Source: an uncultured Dorea sp.
GTDB lineage: Bacteria; Bacillota; Clostridia; Lachnospirales; Lachnospiraceae
Assembly (NCBI GenBank): GCA_945870325.1
Contig: CAMBRQ010000007.1
Coordinates: 1-64,000, forward strand
Direction of reading: 5' to 3'
Length of the DNA stretch: 64,000 nucleotides
Shown: positions 1 through 8,150 of the stretch, piece after piece
How the letters are laid out: each line of letters begins with the position of its first letter
Numbering within the stretch: position 1 is the first letter of the stretch
Position numbers and translations under genes: made by a program
The notes under the pieces: generated by a model
Database searches by the model: none
What the model saw: the letters and a program-made list of their open reading frames with translations, nothing else
What the model was told of the DNA's origin: nothing

Positions 1-39
1 AGCAATGTTTTGATACTTAACTTAATGACATTGTTTTTT

Positions 40-80
40 CAATTTCCCCCGTCCCTTTTTCGTTTTGCCCTGTCCCTTTT
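40..80. repeat. G-rich intergenic repeat, copy 1
   Basis: Read on the minus strand this holds GGGACAGGGC, then an A-rich spacer, then GGGACGGGGG followed by AAATT and A's. The same two blocks in the same order occur on the plus strand at 45712-45763. It lies just past the stop codon of the amidohydrolase. It is a dispersed intergenic repeat; a role in transcript ends is possible but no terminator stem is visible in this copy. Confidence 0.6.
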
Positions 81-85
81 TGAAC

Positions 86-1324
86 TTACATGAACATATT
101 GGTGGTTCCTACATAACGCACACCATCTTCAAACACTCTCTTTCCACCCAGAGTTACTAACTTCACATCATTCAGCCTGGTAATATCCTTGCTCAGATCT
201 CCGCCGACTACAAGAAGGTCTGCATCCAGTCCTTCTTTTACAAGTCCTCTTTCGTTCTCCACGCCCAGAACCTTCGCCGGATTCGAGGTTGCTGTCTGGA
301 TTGCCTGTACTGGCGTAATGCCGTACTCTACCATGTACTGTAATTCTCTTGGAAGCGGCAGCAGCGGTGACTGGTACATTACCATATCAGTTCCTGCGAT
401 TACAGTAACGCCTGTATCATAGAACTCCTTAAAGTGGTCTCTATATGCTTTATAAGCAGGTTCAAAGTACTGATAATCCTTCATCTCCTTCTGCATAACC
501 GGATCATTGACAGGAGCACCTGCGTTCTTCTCAAGGTTCTCTTTGCAAATATCATACAGCAATGTGTAAGCCATAATTGTCGGAGTCCATGCGATTCCCT
601 TTTCAGCCATCTGTTTTGCATGATCTAACGTCATAAATGTAGCATGCTCGATGGTATCGAATCCTGCATCAATACACATCTGGATACCCGGGTTGGTTCC
701 TGCGTGAACACCGCATTTGATTCCTCTTCTATGACATTCATCAACTGCCGCATCCAACTCTTCCTGTGTCAGTTCCGGAATATGTGCACGATGTGTTGTC
801 AGAACCTTAATCCATTCTGCACCATCACGCGCCTGCTTCCGAATCTCCTTACGAACTTCCCATGGTCCGTCTACCTGCTCTACTTCCTCCCATGCATGTC
901 CACCCGTCATACAGATGCCTGTATCCGTATGTGTGATTCTAGGAATTGTGATAAATCCCTTCTCTGCTGCAAGTTTCAGATTCTTGCATACTCCATGTGC
1001 AGAAGACATGTCACGCACAGAAGTAATGCCCCGCTCAAAAGCAGCCTGTGCATGCTGCAATGCATAGAGCATAATCAACTGTGGTCCATAATTGAAACTA
1101 TCCGGCTGAGAATACCAGTATCCCAAATGAACATGCATATCGCAAAGTCCCGGAAGTAATGTAGCATCTCCGTAATCTTTGACCTCTTCTTCTGGAAATT
1201 CTTTCACCAATTCCTCTTTTGTTCCGATTTTCTTAATCTTACCATCACTTCCGGTCGCAACCGCCTGATCCTCAAGCACCGTCTTTCCGTCACCCGTCAT
1301 GAGATATTTGGCACAAATAATCAT
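86..1324 (-). CDS. metal-dependent amidohydrolase (imidazolonepropionase-like)
   Basis: A 412-residue cytoplasmic hydrolase of the amidohydrolase superfamily, expected to hydrolyse a cyclic amide, dipeptide or similar C-N bond; the substrate cannot be read from sequence. Seen: the N-terminal beta-sandwich, the metal motif DMHVHLG near residue 66, then VHAGTNPG and IEHATF (further metal histidines) and GTDMVM near residue 315 with the catalytic Asp. The ATG at 1324 is preferred over the in-frame TTG at 1330 because AAGGAGG sits nine bases before the ATG and only three before the TTG. It follows the leuA fusion gene by 55 bp on the same strand, so it is probably cotranscribed with it. No signal peptide. 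Confidence 0.85.
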   Translation of the reverse strand: MIICAKYLMTGDGKTVLEDQAVATGSDGKIKKIGTKEELVKEFPEEEVKDYGDATLLPGLCDMHVHLGYWYSQPDSFNYGPQLIMLYALQHAQAAFERGITSVRDMSSAHGVCKNLKLAAEKGFITIPRITHTDTGICMTGGHAWEEVEQVDGPWEVRKEIRKQARDGAEWIKVLTTHRAHIPELTQEELDAAVDECHRRGIKCGVHAGTNPGIQMCIDAGFDTIEHATFMTLDHAKQMAEKGIAWTPTIMAYTLLYDICKENLEKNAGAPVNDPVMQKEMKDYQYFEPAYKAYRDHFKEFYDTGVTVIAGTDMVMYQSPLLPLPRELQYMVEYGITPVQAIQTATSNPAKVLGVENERGLVKEGLDADLLVVGGDLSKDITRLNDVKLVTLGGKRVFEDGVRYVGTTNMFM

Positions 1325-1379
1325 CTTCAATATCCTCCTTATGATATAAACGTTTCAGCATCGTTACTTTTTGATATAT

Positions 1380-3368
1380 TTATTTCTGATTCCTGAACTG
1401 CATTGGAGTCATATTGTAAGCCTTCTTAAACATCCTGTTAAAATGCTCCACATTCTGATACCCCACTGTCAATGCAATATTTTCAACCGTCATATTACTG
1501 CTCTTCAACAACGCCTTCGCTTTCTTCATACGAATCTTCTTCACCAGTTCTCCAAACGTCATTCCAGACTTTTCTTTAATGTATTTGGAAATATAAGGTT
1601 TGGACAGATAGAACTTCTCAGCCAGGTCATCCAATGTGATATCAATATAATTCGCCTGGATATAATTCATGATCTCGATCATTCTGGCATCTTTGCAGCC
1701 ATCAGCACTTCCAATCTCTTCAATCTTATTCACTGCCACAATCAATGCCTCGATAGAAGCCTTGATAATATCAGCATCGATTCCTACACCCCAGAAGGTC
1801 TTGCCTTTGCAGATAATACCAACATAAGCAACCGCCTTGGAAGAAGAGCCTCTTGTCAGTGAATGCTCTTCATAATACCGAAGTTCATAACTGATATTAA
1901 AATACTGCTTAATCGCATTGCTGACTGCATCCAGTCGTCCGTTACCCATAGCGGTAATGACTCTGCTCTCACCCCCATGATTGATGGTTGCTTCAGCAGT
2001 GATGCCATCCACCTGTTTAAAATGACACTCATCGATATGGAATACCGGCTTGGTATTAATATAATTATCTGAGAAGATCTGATATACCCATTCCGGATTC
2101 AGTTCTTTGTGAGCCTTGTCGGATACATCTTTTACCAGATATCCAACCTCTTCTCGCATCTTCTGCGGCAGATTGATTCCGTGGCTCTGCTTCAGAATAT
2201 AGTTTACGCCGCCTTTCCCGGACTGGCTGTTAATACGGATAACATCGGAATCATATTTTCTTCCCACATCCTGCGGATCGATCGGAAGATATGGAACCGT
2301 CCATGTATCACACTTCTTCTCTTCTCTCCAGTTCATACCCTTGGCAATCGCATCCTGATGAGAGCCGGAGAACGCAGTAAATACCAGATCGCCTGCATAT
2401 GGCTGGCGGGCATATACTTCCATTCTTGTCAGACGTTCATAAGTCTCTCTGATGTGCTTCATATCTGAGAAATCAAGTCCTGGATCCACACCATGAGAGT
2501 ACATATTCATTCCCATCGTCACAATATCCACATTCCCTGTACGCTCTCCGTTACCGAATAATGTTCCTTCAATACGGTCAGCACCTGCAAGGATTCCCAA
2601 CTCTGCCGTTGCAACTCCGCAGCCTCTGTCGTTGTGCGGATGCAGGCAAAGGATCACATTATCTCTATAACTCAGATGCTTATTCACATACTCTAACTGG
2701 CAAGCGAATACGTGAGGCATTGCATTCTCTACTGTTGTAGGGATATTGATGATTGCTTTATTATCTGCTGTCGGTTTCCATACATCCAATACTGCATTAC
2801 ATACCTCAACCGCATAATCTACTTCCGTTCCAGGAAAACTCTCCGGACTGTACTGGAATGTAAAATTACCTTCTGTCTCAGAAGCCAATTTCAGAAGCAG
2901 TTCTGCTCCATCAATCGCAATCTGCTTAATCTCTTCTTTGCTCTTTCTGAACACCTGCTCTCTCTGCGCAACAGATGTTGAATTATACAGATGGATGACG
3001 GCATGAGGCGCCCCCTTAACAGCCTCAAACGTCTTCTTAATGATATGCTCCCTTGCCTGCGTCAGCACCTGCACTGTAACGTCATCCGGAATCATATCCT
3101 TCTCGATCAATGTTCTCATAAACTGATACTCTGTCTCAGACGCAGCCGGGAACCCTACTTCAATCTCCTTGAAGCCGATATCTACTAACATCTGGAAGAA
3201 CTCCAATTTTTCTTCCAGGCTCATAGGCTCGATCAGCGCCTGGTTTCCATCACGCAGATCAACACTGCACCAGATCGGCGGCTTGTCGACATACTCCTTC
3301 TTCACCCAATCGTATGTAACTTCTGGCGGCATAAAATATGCTCTCTCATATTTCTGATAATTCTTCAT
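1380..3368 (-). CDS. leuA: 2-isopropylmalate synthase fused to a C-terminal AraC-type HTH domain
   Basis: First enzyme of leucine synthesis: condenses acetyl-CoA with 2-oxoisovalerate. The 662-residue chain has the type-2 LeuA layout: DLRDGNQAL (residues 37-45, metal/catalytic), HPHNDRGCG (243-251), and a LeuA dimer/leucine-regulatory domain at about 440-550. After a short linker a complete AraC/XylS double helix-turn-helix follows (about 562-660), with helices around DLAEKFYLSKPYISKYI and ENIALTVGYQNVEHFNRMF. LeuA alone usually ends near residue 550-560, so about 100 residues are extra and lie in one uninterrupted frame. ATG 3368 is chosen because AAGGAGAGG sits just upstream; the longer frame to 3407 has no such site. 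No leuB, leuC or leuD lies nearby. Inference: a trigger enzyme that may couple leucine sensing to transcription. Confidence 0.92.
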   Translation of the reverse strand: MKNYQKYERAYFMPPEVTYDWVKKEYVDKPPIWCSVDLRDGNQALIEPMSLEEKLEFFQMLVDIGFKEIEVGFPAASETEYQFMRTLIEKDMIPDDVTVQVLTQAREHIIKKTFEAVKGAPHAVIHLYNSTSVAQREQVFRKSKEEIKQIAIDGAELLLKLASETEGNFTFQYSPESFPGTEVDYAVEVCNAVLDVWKPTADNKAIINIPTTVENAMPHVFACQLEYVNKHLSYRDNVILCLHPHNDRGCGVATAELGILAGADRIEGTLFGNGERTGNVDIVTMGMNMYSHGVDPGLDFSDMKHIRETYERLTRMEVYARQPYAGDLVFTAFSGSHQDAIAKGMNWREEKKCDTWTVPYLPIDPQDVGRKYDSDVIRINSQSGKGGVNYILKQSHGINLPQKMREEVGYLVKDVSDKAHKELNPEWVYQIFSDNYINTKPVFHIDECHFKQVDGITAEATINHGGESRVITAMGNGRLDAVSNAIKQYFNISYELRYYEEHSLTRGSSSKAVAYVGIICKGKTFWGVGIDADIIKASIEALIVAVNKIEEIGSADGCKDARMIEIMNYIQANYIDITLDDLAEKFYLSKPYISKYIKEKSGMTFGELVKKIRMKKAKALLKSSNMTVENIALTVGYQNVEHFNRMFKKAYNMTPMQFRNQK

Positions 3369-3530
3369 ACCAATAACCTCTCCTTCTTTTATTCCGTCCA
3401 AGTACACTTCGGCATCATCTTAAGAGTATTCTTCTATCAAAATCTCATTGACTCACTAAAGGCACTCGAATAATAATTATCAACCAAATTGTCTTTTTTT
3501 AACACTTTCTTATCCTAACATATATATAAC

Positions 3531-3562
3531 AAAAAGGAAAGTGGTAATTTTAATCACTTTCC
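3531..3562 (-). terminator. rho-independent terminator after the symporter gene
   Basis: On the minus strand GGAAAGTG and CACTTTCC form a perfect 8-bp stem around an 11-base AT-rich loop, followed by TTTTTGTT. It lies 86 bp past the symporter stop and separates that gene from leuA. The rest of 3369-3647 is AT-rich and must hold the leuA promoter, but no convincing -35/-10 pair or riboswitch was recognised there. Confidence 0.8.
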
Positions 3563-3647
3563 TTGATGTATTTTAATATTCTTTTTCTTTCTTTTTCCTA
3601 CCGCATTTTCAAATGCCTATTCTTGCACTCTATACATGCACTTTCCA

Positions 3648-5177
3648 CTAATTCGCTTCTAATGAACGTTTCTTTGTAATCGTTACCTTCTCTTCATAAC
3701 AGGTAAAGATACCATCAACCTTCTCTTTTTTCATCTTCGGTGTTACAAGACTCACAATCGGCACAATAATCAGACCTGCAATCATAGCAACCGCGCCTGC
3801 ATTAATCGGAGATGCAATGTAGTGCAGGAACATATTGGAAACGGTAATGCCTACACCTGCGATAAAACTTGCCCATACTGCCGCTTTGGTTACACCTTTC
3901 CAGTATAAGCCATACATGAACGGCGCCAGGAATGCCCCTGCCAATGCTCCCCAGGAGATACCCATAAGCTGTGCGATGAATGTCGGCGGATCAAGCGCAA
4001 TTACTACAGACAGTACAATAAAGAATACAACCAGTATCTGCATCGTACGTACCTGTTTCTTCTCGCTCATATCCTTCATCACATTGTCTTTCAGGAAATC
4101 CAGTGTCAATGTAGAACTGGAGGTCAGAACCAGTGATGCCAGCGTGGACATTGATGCGGATAATACCAGTACCACTACAATTCCGATCAGGATATCCGGC
4201 AATGTGGATAACATATATGGAACAATACTATCGAACACCACACTTCCGTCCTCTGCATAGATAGACGCATTGTCAAACAATCTTCCGAAACCGCCGAGGA
4301 AATAGCATCCTCCTGAGATAATAACTGCAAATGCAGTAGAAACTACAGTACCTGTATTGATAGATTTCTCGTCCTTAATTGCATAGAACTTTCCAACCAT
4401 CTGAGGAAGTCCCCATGTTCCAAGAGAAGTAAGGATCACAACTCCAAGAAGATTCAGCGGGTCTGGTCCAAAGAATGAAGTAAATGCTCCCGGCTGTCCC
4501 ATCGTAACCGGAATATCACTTGGAATCTCTGCCATCTTGCGGATTGCTTCAATAAATCCACCCTGTCCGCTTAACACTGCTCCTATAACCGCTGCAATAC
4601 CTACAAGCATAATAATTCCCTGAATAAAGTCATTAATCGCTGTTGCCATATAACCGCCAAGGATTACATAGATGCCTGTAAAAATCGCCATACCAATTAC
4701 ACAGTATGTATAAGGAATGTTGAATGCCATTCCGAAAAGTCTTGATAATCCATTATACACAGAAGCCGTATAAGGCACCAGGAAGATGAATACAATCGCT
4801 GATGCTGTAATCTTAAGTGCTTTGCTGTCGAATCTCTCACCAAAGAAGTCCGGCATCGTCTTAGAATTCAGATGCTGTGTCATAACCTTCGTACGTCTTC
4901 CAAGCACAACCCACGCAAGCAAACTTCCGATAAATGCATTACCCAGTCCGATCCAGGTGGAAGCAAGTCCATATTTCCATCCAAACTGTCCTGCATAACC
5001 AACGAACACAACTGCTGAAAAGTAAGATGTACCATAGGCAAATGCAGTAAGCCACGGTCCTACGGAACGTCCGCCCAATACATACCCATCTACACTTGTT
5101 GCATGTTTTCTGGAATAAAGCCCTACTGCAACCATAACTGCAAAGAACACAACCAGTAACACTAACTTGATAGCCAT
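3648..5177 (-). CDS. sodium:solute symporter family protein
   Basis: A 509-residue integral membrane protein of the SSS family (SLC5-like, near PanF/PutP), importing a small organic solute with sodium. Seen: about 13 hydrophobic segments from the N-terminus, the family region GGRSVGPWLTAFAYGTSYFS, and GGYMATAINDFIQG in the middle helices. The substrate cannot be assigned. Start: ATG 5177 has TTGAGGG upstream; a longer frame to 5273 would begin upstream of the transcription start predicted by the promoter at 5255-5283, so it is rejected. It has its own terminator (3531-3562). Its neighbours, a LeuA-AraC fusion and an amidohydrolase, hint at an amino-acid or amide-type substrate, but this is only context. 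Confidence 0.9.
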   Translation of the reverse strand: MAIKLVLLVVFFAVMVAVGLYSRKHATSVDGYVLGGRSVGPWLTAFAYGTSYFSAVVFVGYAGQFGWKYGLASTWIGLGNAFIGSLLAWVVLGRRTKVMTQHLNSKTMPDFFGERFDSKALKITASAIVFIFLVPYTASVYNGLSRLFGMAFNIPYTYCVIGMAIFTGIYVILGGYMATAINDFIQGIIMLVGIAAVIGAVLSGQGGFIEAIRKMAEIPSDIPVTMGQPGAFTSFFGPDPLNLLGVVILTSLGTWGLPQMVGKFYAIKDEKSINTGTVVSTAFAVIISGGCYFLGGFGRLFDNASIYAEDGSVVFDSIVPYMLSTLPDILIGIVVVLVLSASMSTLASLVLTSSSTLTLDFLKDNVMKDMSEKKQVRTMQILVVFFIVLSVVIALDPPTFIAQLMGISWGALAGAFLAPFMYGLYWKGVTKAAVWASFIAGVGITVSNMFLHYIASPINAGAVAMIAGLIIVPIVSLVTPKMKKEKVDGIFTCYEEKVTITKKRSLEAN

Positions 5178-5254
5178 AATTTTTCCCTCAACTTTCATCC
5201 TGTTTGTCACTTTAAACCGCAACGCTTCAACGCATTGAAGTTCAGCACTCACTA

Positions 5255-5283
5255 AGAATACCACATACTTCATACAATGTCAA
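5255..5283 (-). promoter_or_regulatory. promoter of the sodium:solute symporter
   Basis: On the minus strand a consensus TTGACA (5278-5283) is followed after exactly 17 bp by TATTCT (5255-5260). The leader to the start codon is about 70 nt and contains CTTCAA-tgcg-TTGAAG, a small hairpin. The site decides the start choice of the symporter. Confidence 0.75.
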
Positions 5284-5385
5284 CGAAATTTTATATCTTT
5301 TCACAGTATCTTTGTACTGAATCTACAACAACCTACAGAACCTGCCACCAGCAGTTCCCTCCGCATGCTTTGGCAACGCAAAAAA

Positions 5386-5414
5386 CCTGCCGGGAAACTC
5401 CCGACAGGCTTTTT
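5386..5414 (-). terminator. rho-independent terminator after the membrane protein gene
   Basis: CCTGCCGGGA (5386-5395), a three-base loop, TCCCGACAGG (5399-5408). The single non-matching position is a G-U wobble on the minus-strand RNA but a C-A mismatch on the plus strand, so it is built for the minus strand; a run of T follows on that side. It closes the mgsA / membrane-protein unit. Confidence 0.85.
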
Positions 5415-5429
5415 ATGATATTTTCTTTC

Positions 5430-5978
5430 CTATTCACCCAGTATCCAATATCCTTCATTGTCATTACCGAACTCCCACCAAAGCAGATACTTCTGGCTGC
5501 AGGTCATATAAGACAACGCATAAGCAATGAAAGCAAGAACAATGCCCATCACCAGGATATTTCCAACAAAAAGAACTCCCATATCCAGATAGCAATAGAA
5601 TCCCACCACAACCAGGAACCACGCCAGAATCATAAGCTGTACATGAAACAACCCGCGGATACGGAGGAACACCATCTTACGCTGCTCTTTCCGAACCCCC
5701 ATCTTCCACATTCCCTGGATACAAAAATACATACGGAGCATGGTTGTACTCCAAGTAAATATCCACAATATGGACAAATATAACGGAGCGCAATACAGGG
5801 AATGCAGGAAGACAACCGCAGACACAATAAAGATCACGCCCAAGATTACCTGCAAGCGAATCGCCCGCTTAATTGAGCGGCATATCTCGCCAATCCGTGC
5901 CTCCAGCGTCTTCTTCGCCTGTTTGTTGCTAAAATGATATTTCCCGAGATTGTCCTGATCAAATTCATAGAATTCCAT
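5430..5978 (-). CDS. hypothetical membrane protein
   Basis: A 182-residue protein not recognised as a named family. After a charged N-terminal segment of about 45 residues with several Lys/Arg, four hydrophobic stretches follow (VILGVIFIVSAVVFL, APLYLSILWIFTW, MILAWFLVVVGFYCYL, VGNILVMGIVLAFIAY), suggesting a four-helix inner-membrane protein, and a short acidic tail ending WILGE. ATG 5978 is chosen because TGAGG lies about six bases upstream; the frame also permits GTG 5990. It starts 22 bp after the mgsA stop and shares its promoter. No function is proposed. Confidence 0.75.
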   Translation of the reverse strand: MEFYEFDQDNLGKYHFSNKQAKKTLEARIGEICRSIKRAIRLQVILGVIFIVSAVVFLHSLYCAPLYLSILWIFTWSTTMLRMYFCIQGMWKMGVRKEQRKMVFLRIRGLFHVQLMILAWFLVVVGFYCYLDMGVLFVGNILVMGIVLAFIAYALSYMTCSQKYLLWWEFGNDNEGYWILGE

Positions 5979-5999
5979 ACTATACCTCACAAAATTCTT

Positions 6000-6476
6000 C
6001 TACTTCATCTGCTCCACACGTTCTTGAATCGTCTTATTGAAGTTCTCTACTCTTCTGCTATATGTTCCATTCATATATTCGGAATGAAGCATGAAATCTG
6101 CTGTTGCCAGATTATTCGCGATCGGAATATCATATACAACCGCAATACGAAGAAGTGCCTTTACATCCGGATCATGCGGCTGCGCTGCTAACGGATCCCA
6201 TAAGAAAATCATAAAATCAATCTGTCCCTCTACAATCTTCGCACCTATCTGCTGATCGCCTCCCAGCGGGCCACTATTATATCCCTTCACAGGAAGTCCG
6301 GTCTTCTCTGCGATCAATCTTGCTGTAGTACCTGTTCCACATAAGAAATGGCTCTTTAAGATGTCCTTATTCTTATCACACCACTCTACCAGTTCTTTCT
6401 TCTTTCCATCATGAGCAACCAACGCAATATGTTTTGCCTTGCCTATCTCAAATGTTACATAATTATTATCTAACAT
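6000..6476 (-). CDS. mgsA: methylglyoxal synthase
   Basis: Converts dihydroxyacetone phosphate to methylglyoxal and phosphate, a bypass of lower glycolysis when sugar phosphates accumulate. The 158-residue protein shows the family features in order: LVAHDGKK, the GTGTT phosphate-binding loop, SGPLGGDQQIG with the catalytic Asp, DPHxxxPHDPDVKALLR-type segment (DPLAAQPHDPDVKALLR), and NLATADF near the end. Length is slightly above the usual 130-150. ATG 6476 has AAGGAG upstream. It is first in a two-gene unit from the promoter at 6509-6537. Confidence 0.95.
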   Translation of the reverse strand: MLDNNYVTFEIGKAKHIALVAHDGKKKELVEWCDKNKDILKSHFLCGTGTTARLIAEKTGLPVKGYNSGPLGGDQQIGAKIVEGQIDFMIFLWDPLAAQPHDPDVKALLRIAVVYDIPIANNLATADFMLHSEYMNGTYSRRVENFNKTIQERVEQMK

Positions 6477-6508
6477 TGCTTAAACTCCTTTCTTACAACT
6501 CTATATTC

Positions 6509-6537
6509 ATCATACTATATCTGCGCTTCATTTACAA
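6509..6537 (-). promoter_or_regulatory. promoter of mgsA
   Basis: Minus strand TTGTAA (6532-6537), 17 bp, TATGAT (6509-6514), about 33 bp before the mgsA start codon. Confidence 0.65.
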
Positions 6538-6549
6538 GAAACCAAAGTT

Positions 6550-7425
6550 CTATTCTTCCTCTGTCTCTTCATAATATTTCATCAATGCCTGCGTTCCCAG
6601 ATCACCGTACCCTTCGGCTTCCAGCATCTCATAACTTGCAAGCACCTGGCTTAATACCTCCAGGTTCAGTTCACTCATGTTCGCTTCTGTCAGCGCAAGC
6701 CGCATATCCTTGATGAAATGCTTCATAAAGAACCCTGGTGCATAGTCTCCTGCCAGAATCTTCGGTCCGAAGGTATCAAGCTGCTTACTTCCAGCCGCCC
6801 CGGTAGAAACAGAATCAAGAAGTACCTGAAGATCCAAACCTTTGCTCTTGGCATAAGTCAACGCCTCACAGACACCTGATAATGCTCCTGCTATCATAAT
6901 CTGATTGGCAAGTTTGGCATGCTGTCCGCATCCGGCAGTTCCCTGGTAATTGATATTGGTTCCCATTGCCTCAAATAACGGCATACATGCCTCATAATCT
7001 TCCTTCAGGCCACCTACAAGAATGGATAATGTTCCCGCCTTGGCTCCAGTATCACCACCAGTTACAGGCGCATCCAGCACATGACATCCTTTTTCACTTC
7101 CTGCCTTGAAGATCTTCTCTGCAAGCATCGGACTTGTGGTCGTCATATCGATCAGATAGGTTCCCGGTTTCACGCTGTCTAAGATATTCCCTTCATCAAA
7201 ATACACCTCTTCAACGTCTCTTGGGAAGCCCACGATCGTGATCACCGCCTCACAATCACTGACACAGTCACTGATTGATTCGTGGAACACTGCTCCTTCA
7301 CTGATTACATCTTCTACTTTTGATTTTGTTCTCGCATAGATATGAAGTTCAAACCCTGCCTTCATGAGATTGCGAACCATGGATTTGCCCATGATTCCAA
7401 CTCCAATAAAACCGATCTTATTCAT
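6550..7425 (-). CDS. NAD(P)-dependent beta-hydroxyacid dehydrogenase (GarR/3-HIBADH family)
   Basis: A 291-residue oxidoreductase of the family containing tartronate semialdehyde reductase and 3-hydroxyisobutyrate dehydrogenase. Seen: the Rossmann start IGFIGVGIMGKSM, the substrate signature DAPVTGGDTGAKAGTL, and GCGQHAKLANQIMIAGAL with the catalytic Lys. The tail ends with an acidic EETEEE. It begins two bases after the stop of the upstream beta-helix gene and is preceded by AGGAGG, so the two are translationally linked. The exact substrate is unknown. A second family member at 52051-52938 sits in a sugar-acid operon; this copy has no such context. Confidence 0.85.
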   Translation of the reverse strand: MNKIGFIGVGIMGKSMVRNLMKAGFELHIYARTKSKVEDVISEGAVFHESISDCVSDCEAVITIVGFPRDVEEVYFDEGNILDSVKPGTYLIDMTTTSPMLAEKIFKAGSEKGCHVLDAPVTGGDTGAKAGTLSILVGGLKEDYEACMPLFEAMGTNINYQGTAGCGQHAKLANQIMIAGALSGVCEALTYAKSKGLDLQVLLDSVSTGAAGSKQLDTFGPKILAGDYAPGFFMKHFIKDMRLALTEANMSELNLEVLSQVLASYEMLEAEGYGDLGTQALMKYYEETEEE

Positions 7426-7427
7426 GT

Positions 7428-8099
7428 CTAGTCCTCCTGTTTCTCTACTACTTCGCCCTGCTTCTTATAGATGCTGTTTGCCGACACATATCCTCTGACA
7501 CTGGAGAGTGGATAGATATTCGTATGACCGCCTACAACACTTCCTGGATTCAAGACTGTTCCGCAGCCTACTTCAACTTCGTCTCCCAGCATAGCGCCGA
7601 ATTTCTTAATGCCTGTCTCAATATTGCCTTCCGGGGTCTTCACTACTACCAGTTTCTTATCGGATTTTACATTGGATGTGATAGAGCCTGCACCCATATG
7701 TGCCTTGTATCCCAGTATAGAATCCCCCACATAATTATAGTGTGGAACCTGCACTTTATTAAACAGGATGACATTCTTCAACTCTGTAGAATTCCCAACA
7801 ACTGCTCCTTCGCCTACAATCGCATTGCCACGGATGAATGCGCAGTGTCTTACCTCTGCATTCTTTCCAATGATTGCCGGTCCGTGAATATATGCTGATT
7901 CGAAGACTTTCGCAGATTTGGCGATCCATACATCCTCTCCTACCTTGTCATATTCTTCTTCCGGAAGCGTTGCACCTAACTGAAGAATGAATGCACTGAT
8001 CTTCGGAAGAACCTCCCATGGATAAGTTGCTCCCTCGAAGATATCCTTTGCGATTGTCTCCTCCAGCGTATACAATTCTGCTATTGTTAATCCTTTCAT
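7428..8099 (-). CDS. left-handed beta-helix (hexapeptide) nucleotidyltransferase-like protein
   Basis: A 223-residue protein with an alpha-helical N-terminus followed by hexapeptide repeats (GPAIIGKNAEVRHCAFIRG, GNAIVGEGAVVGNSTE, GVGTVLNPGSVVGG-like turns), the fold of the C-terminal acyltransferase part of GlmU. In Clostridia such proteins are commonly labelled UDP-N-acetylglucosamine pyrophosphorylase, but no nucleotidyltransferase domain is present here, so that activity is not supported. More likely an acetyltransferase-like or sugar-nucleotide-binding protein. It heads a two-gene unit with the dehydrogenase that follows after two bases. ATG 8099 has GAGGAG upstream. Confidence 0.75.
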   Translation of the reverse strand: MKGLTIAELYTLEETIAKDIFEGATYPWEVLPKISAFILQLGATLPEEEYDKVGEDVWIAKSAKVFESAYIHGPAIIGKNAEVRHCAFIRGNAIVGEGAVVGNSTELKNVILFNKVQVPHYNYVGDSILGYKAHMGAGSITSNVKSDKKLVVVKTPEGNIETGIKKFGAMLGDEVEVGCGTVLNPGSVVGGHTNIYPLSSVRGYVSANSIYKKQGEVVEKQED

Positions 8100-8150
8100 G
8101 ATATCTGTTCTCCTCTCTTATTGGTTATTTTTTGCCTACATATCTATCTC

